A stretch of 64,000 nucleotides of DNA, from positions 744,001-808,000 of the forward strand of contig OY969813.1 of the NCBI GenBank assembly GCA_963703355.1, given 5' to 3'. Shown here one piece after another: positions 60,946 to 64,000 of the stretch. The translations under genes and the position numbers were made by a program. How positions within the stretch are numbered: the stretch's first letter is position 1; each line of letters opens with the position of its first letter. The DNA comes from Puia sp963703355. Its GTDB lineage: Bacteria; Bacteroidota; Bacteroidia; Chitinophagales; Chitinophagaceae. The notes below the pieces were generated by a model. That model was given only the letters and a program-made list of their open reading frames with translations, ran no database searches and was not told the DNA's origin.

Positions 60946-63471
60946 TTAAACCTCCGAAGCCTCTTTCTCTTTTTCTTTCAATGTAAACTTAATCTTCGAT
61001 TCCGCTTTATCCAGATCTGCGATCATCACATCACCGTTCTTGATACTCATGTTCAGTATCTCTTCTGCCAGTGGATCTTCCAGATACTTCTGTATGGCCC
61101 TGTGTAACGGCCTGGCACCGAATTGTTGGTCATACCCTTTTTCAGCGATAAAACTTTTTGCTTCGGCTGTTAATTCCAATGTAAACCCAAGCTGTATAAG
61201 TCTCTTCATAACTCCCTTCATCAGGATGTCAATGATATTGAAAATATTTTCTCTTGTCAGTGAGTTGAATATTACTATATCATCAACCCTGTTCAGAAAC
61301 TCAGGACTGAAAGTTCTCTTGAGTGCTTTTTCAATAACCTGTTTGTTATTTTCATCAGCATTAGCCGTTCTTGCCGAAGTTGCAAATCCAACACCATCGC
61401 CAAAATCCTTTAGTTGTCTGGCTCCGATATTAGAAGTCATAATAATCAATGTATTCTTGAAGTCTATCTTTCTTCCCAAACCATCTGTGAGTTGACCATC
61501 ATCCAATACCTGTAACAAGATATTGTATATATCAGGATGCGCCTTTTCAATTTCATCCAGCAGAATGACACTGTATGGCTTTCTCCTCACTTTTTCAGTT
61601 AGCTGCCCACCCTCTTCATATCCTACATATCCCGGAGGCGCGCCAATTAACCTGCTCACCGTAAATTTTTCCATGTATTCGCTCATGTCAATACGCACCA
61701 GCGAATCTTCTGAATCGAACATATACCTGGCAAGAGCACGCGCAAGTTCTGTTTTACCAACACCTGTGGGTCCCAGGAATATAAATGTTCCAATAGGTTT
61801 CTTCGGATCTTTTAGTCCAACACGATTTCTCTGGATGGCTTTTACCACTTTCAATATCGCTTCATTTTGTCCAACCACCATCGACTCCATGTCGACAGAC
61901 ATATTTTTTAATTTCTCACTTTCTGCCTGTACCATTCTTTTCACAGGAATGCCCGTCATCATACTTACCACCTCTGCAATATTTTCCTCATCGATGGGAT
62001 ATCTCCGATGTTTGCTTTCTTCCTCCCATTCGAGTTTTGCTTTTTCCAGTTCTTCCTGCAAACGTTTTTCTGCATCACGCAGAGACGCAGCTTCTTCAAA
62101 CTTCTGACTCTTCACAACCTTGTTCTTCTCGTTTTTAACTTCCTCTATTTTCTTTTCAAATTCAACGATATTTTGAGGAACATTTATATTTTTCAAATGA
62201 ACCCTGGCACCTACTTCATCCAATACATCGATTGCTTTGTCAGGAAGCAGTCTGTCTGTCATATACCGGTCGCTTAACTTAACACAGGCAAGTATGGCTT
62301 CTTCTGAATACGTTACGTTATGATAATCCTCATACTTGGATTTGATGTTTTCCAAAATCTGAATTGTTTCATCAACGCTCGGTGGATCGATCATTACTTT
62401 CTGGAAACGACGATCCAGCGCACCATCCTTCTCGATATACATTCTGTACTCATCCAGCGTGGAAGCGCCTATGCATTGCAGTTCGCCCCTTGCAAGAGCA
62501 GGTTTGAATATGTTAGAAGCATCCAGTGAACCTGAAGCGCCTCCGGCACCGACGATCGTATGTATTTCGTCAATGAATAAAATCACATCCCTGTTTTTTT
62601 CCAGTTCGTTCATGATCGCTTTCATGCGTTCCTCAAACTGCCCGCGATATTTAGTGCCGGCAACAAGTGCTGCCAGATCCAGTGATATCACACGTTTGTC
62701 AAATAAAACACGGGATACTTTGCGCTGCACAATACGAAGCGCAAGGCCTTCTACAATGGCTGTTTTACCTACACCGGGTTCACCAATAAGAATCGGATTA
62801 TTTTTTTTGCGTCTAGACAGGATCTGAGAAACCCTTTCGATTTCTTCCTCCCTCCCTACAATGGGGTCCAGAGAATTCATCTCCGCCAGACGCGTTATGT
62901 CCCTTCCAAAATTGTCCAGTACCGGAGTTTTGCTTTTTGCATTTCCGGCAGGACGCGCTTTCTGCTGTGCATATTTCTTTTCATCATCGAAATCGTCATC
63001 GTTCTCTTCAGCATATTCGCTTCGGGTATCATTACTTTTAACAACACCCAGTTCATTTCTGAATAAATCGTAATCCACGTCGAATTGATTTAAGATTTGA
63101 GTTGCGATGTTTTCTTTGTTTTTCAGAATAGACAACATCAGGTGTTCAGTTTCCACAGTCGGACTCTTCAAAGCTTTCGCTTCCAGTACCGTAACCCTGA
63201 TTACTTTCTCCGCCTGCTTGGTAAGCGGAAGACTGTTAATATTTGCAATGTTTTTCCCCGTCTTATCTTTTACAGCTAGTTCCACCTCTTTGCGGAGTTC
63301 GTAAAGGTCCACATTGAAACTTTTCAGGATGCGAACCGCCGTGTTGTCGCCCTCCCTGATCAGCCCCAGAAGCAAATGCTCTGTACCGATAAAATCGTTT
63401 CCTAACCTTAAGGCTTCTTCCCTGCTGAACGAAATAATCTCTTTAACCTGGGCCGAAAAATTATTATCCAT
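60946..63471 (-). CDS. clpC: ATP-dependent Clp protease ATP-binding subunit ClpC
   Basis: The 841-residue protein has the duplicated Clp N domain (EALRLGNDFIGTEHLLLGLI, SPTVETEHLMLSILKNKENI), AAA-1 (PILIGEPGVGKTAIVEGLAL, VILFIDEIHTIVGAGGASGS), a middle UVR-like coiled coil (VVKSQKFEEAASLRDAEKRL) and AAA-2 (FIFLGPTGVGKTELARALA, GAPPGYVGYEEGGQLTEKVR, VILLDEIEKAHPDIYNILLQ). It unfolds proteins for ClpP. The linker AEENDDDFDDEKKYAQQKAR between N domain and AAA-1 is acidic. It is divergent from a STAS-domain gene. Confidence 0.96.
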   Translation of the reverse strand: MDNNFSAQVKEIISFSREEALRLGNDFIGTEHLLLGLIREGDNTAVRILKSFNVDLYELRKEVELAVKDKTGKNIANINSLPLTKQAEKVIRVTVLEAKALKSPTVETEHLMLSILKNKENIATQILNQFDVDYDLFRNELGVVKSNDTRSEYAEENDDDFDDEKKYAQQKARPAGNAKSKTPVLDNFGRDITRLAEMNSLDPIVGREEEIERVSQILSRRKKNNPILIGEPGVGKTAIVEGLALRIVQRKVSRVLFDKRVISLDLAALVAGTKYRGQFEERMKAIMNELEKNRDVILFIDEIHTIVGAGGASGSLDASNIFKPALARGELQCIGASTLDEYRMYIEKDGALDRRFQKVMIDPPSVDETIQILENIKSKYEDYHNVTYSEEAILACVKLSDRYMTDRLLPDKAIDVLDEVGARVHLKNINVPQNIVEFEKKIEEVKNEKNKVVKSQKFEEAASLRDAEKRLQEELEKAKLEWEEESKHRRYPIDEENIAEVVSMMTGIPVKRMVQAESEKLKNMSVDMESMVVGQNEAILKVVKAIQRNRVGLKDPKKPIGTFIFLGPTGVGKTELARALARYMFDSEDSLVRIDMSEYMEKFTVSRLIGAPPGYVGYEEGGQLTEKVRRKPYSVILLDEIEKAHPDIYNILLQVLDDGQLTDGLGRKIDFKNTLIIMTSNIGARQLKDFGDGVGFATSARTANADENNKQVIEKALKRTFSPEFLNRVDDIVIFNSLTRENIFNIIDILMKGVMKRLIQLGFTLELTAEAKSFIAEKGYDQQFGARPLHRAIQKYLEDPLAEEILNMSIKNGDVMIADLDKAESKIKFTLKEKEKEASEV

Positions 63472-63542
63472 TTTTAACTAATTGAGCTTAATACAATAAT
63501 AACGAATATTTTTGATTACTGTTTTCCATGGTTTATTAACGT

Positions 63543-63932
63543 ATGTTAACAATGCCGGTTGAAATGAAAGTCAAAATTAGTACCAACGGGAAATTCCATG
63601 CCATTACTGTACTTGAACCCATTTTGGCTGCTAATATGACAGCAGCACTTCAGCATCTTTGCGAGCCTTTCCTAACACAGGATGTAAAAAATCTACTCCT
63701 CAATTTAAAAGACATTCAAAAAATGGATTCTGCTGCTGCTCACGTTCTCCTCGAATTAAGAAACCTCTTTTTCACTAACCGTGCTTCATTTGTTCTCTGC
63801 GAATTACAACCTTCCGTTAAAAAATATTTCGAACAAAATGAACAATTTGAATTATTGCAGATAGCCCCCACACAGAGTGAAGCTTCTGATATCATATTCA
63901 TGGAAGAAATCGAAAGGGAGTTTACGGACTGA
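63543..63932 (+). CDS. STAS-domain (anti-sigma factor antagonist-like) protein
   Basis: The 129-residue protein follows the STAS fold: strand MKVKISTNGKFHAITVLEPI, helix AANMTAALQHLCEPFL, strand VKNLLLNLKDIQKMDSAAAH (with Ser in the MDSAAA loop where SpoIIAA-like proteins carry the phosphorylated Ser), then RASFVLCELQPSVKKYFEQ and a C-terminal helix. It may control an anti-sigma factor or serve as a scaffold; no partner kinase is visible. Starts at 63543, 63552 or 63564 are all possible; MKVKIST (63564) is the first conserved strand. It is divergent from clpC. Confidence 0.8.
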   Translation: MLTMPVEMKVKISTNGKFHAITVLEPILAANMTAALQHLCEPFLTQDVKNLLLNLKDIQKMDSAAAHVLLELRNLFFTNRASFVLCELQPSVKKYFEQNEQFELLQIAPTQSEASDIIFMEEIEREFTD

Positions 63933-64000
63933 TTCAGAGGGTGCGGATATTATGCTAACGATCAAATCTCTTTCCTATTACTTTTTGTATTATTTTTCGG

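Noticed and set aside
61523..62107. 194-codon plus-strand frame opposite clpC
   Set aside because: Ser- and Phe-rich shadow of clpC coding sequence; no independent support.
63952..64000. Open frame beginning with ATG at 63952 and running off the right edge
   Set aside because: Only 16 codons are visible, with no recognisable motif; cannot be distinguished from chance.

Overview
The window looks like chromosomal DNA of a Bacteroidota bacterium, most likely in or near the Chitinophagaceae. It carries a PorW/SprE-like lipoprotein-secretion/gliding TPR protein, a type III glutamine synthetase, bactofilin, a DUF1835 protein, and several secreted sugar-active lipoproteins. Genes lack obvious Shine-Dalgarno sequences. 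The tRNA-fMet gene sits behind a textbook Bacteroidota promoter (TTTG, 20 bp, TAAATTTG). Base composition is even throughout. I see no phage, transposon, integrase or CRISPR array, so this is a core-like region in which genes change strand often, with several 3'-overlapping convergent pairs.

Layout. 0-9 kb: a WbqC-family gene cut by the left edge, an RlmK-like rRNA methyltransferase, a polysaccharide deacetylase lipoprotein, an exported beta-propeller lactonase, a half-size EamA transporter, a deoxynucleotidase-like HAD protein, a DinB-fold protein, a serine hydrolase, gluconokinase and an SDR. 9-13.7 kb: an Lrp/AsnC regulator beside an EamA exporter, a luciferase-like oxidoreductase, class I FBP aldolase and a HAD hydrolase. 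13.7-18.7 kb: a carbohydrate block (GH5-like, GalM lipoprotein, GH32 fructanase, GH172/DUF2961). 18.9-32.4 kb: desaturase, DUF1835, ParE, small unknowns, a ModF-type tandem ABC ATPase, DnaG, PlsY, PrmA, Pnp and RpsO. 32.5-37.7 kb: two glycosyltransferases, FtsE, a SprT-like protein, an AtpI-like membrane protein, bactofilin and a coiled-coil membrane partner. 37.8-46 kb: PorW/SprE, PBP1A, tRNA-fMet, an esterase and PyrG. 46-54 kb: a tight purL-rfaD-proC run, then surface-glycan glycosyltransferases and a polytopic membrane protein. 54-60 kb: a nitrogen-assimilation block (GSIII, outer-membrane porin, Amt) followed by a small membrane peptide with its own terminator. 60-64 kb: Cmk, ClpC and a STAS protein.

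Functional themes are cell envelope and surface glycan assembly, fructan and gluconate use, ammonium assimilation, and information processing. The least-explained signals are: (i) 7- or 8-bp tandem arrays that start at, or within a few bases of, the stop codons of five genes, and that in four of the five put stop triplets in the downstream sequence; (ii) a dnaG whose homologous N-terminus has no ATG, GTG or TTG start; (iii) a GH32-GH172 pair suggesting a fructan or difructose-anhydride role; (iv) several very small membrane or proline-rich peptides; and (v) a bactofilin partner that lacks the M23 peptidase domain usually found in its relatives.
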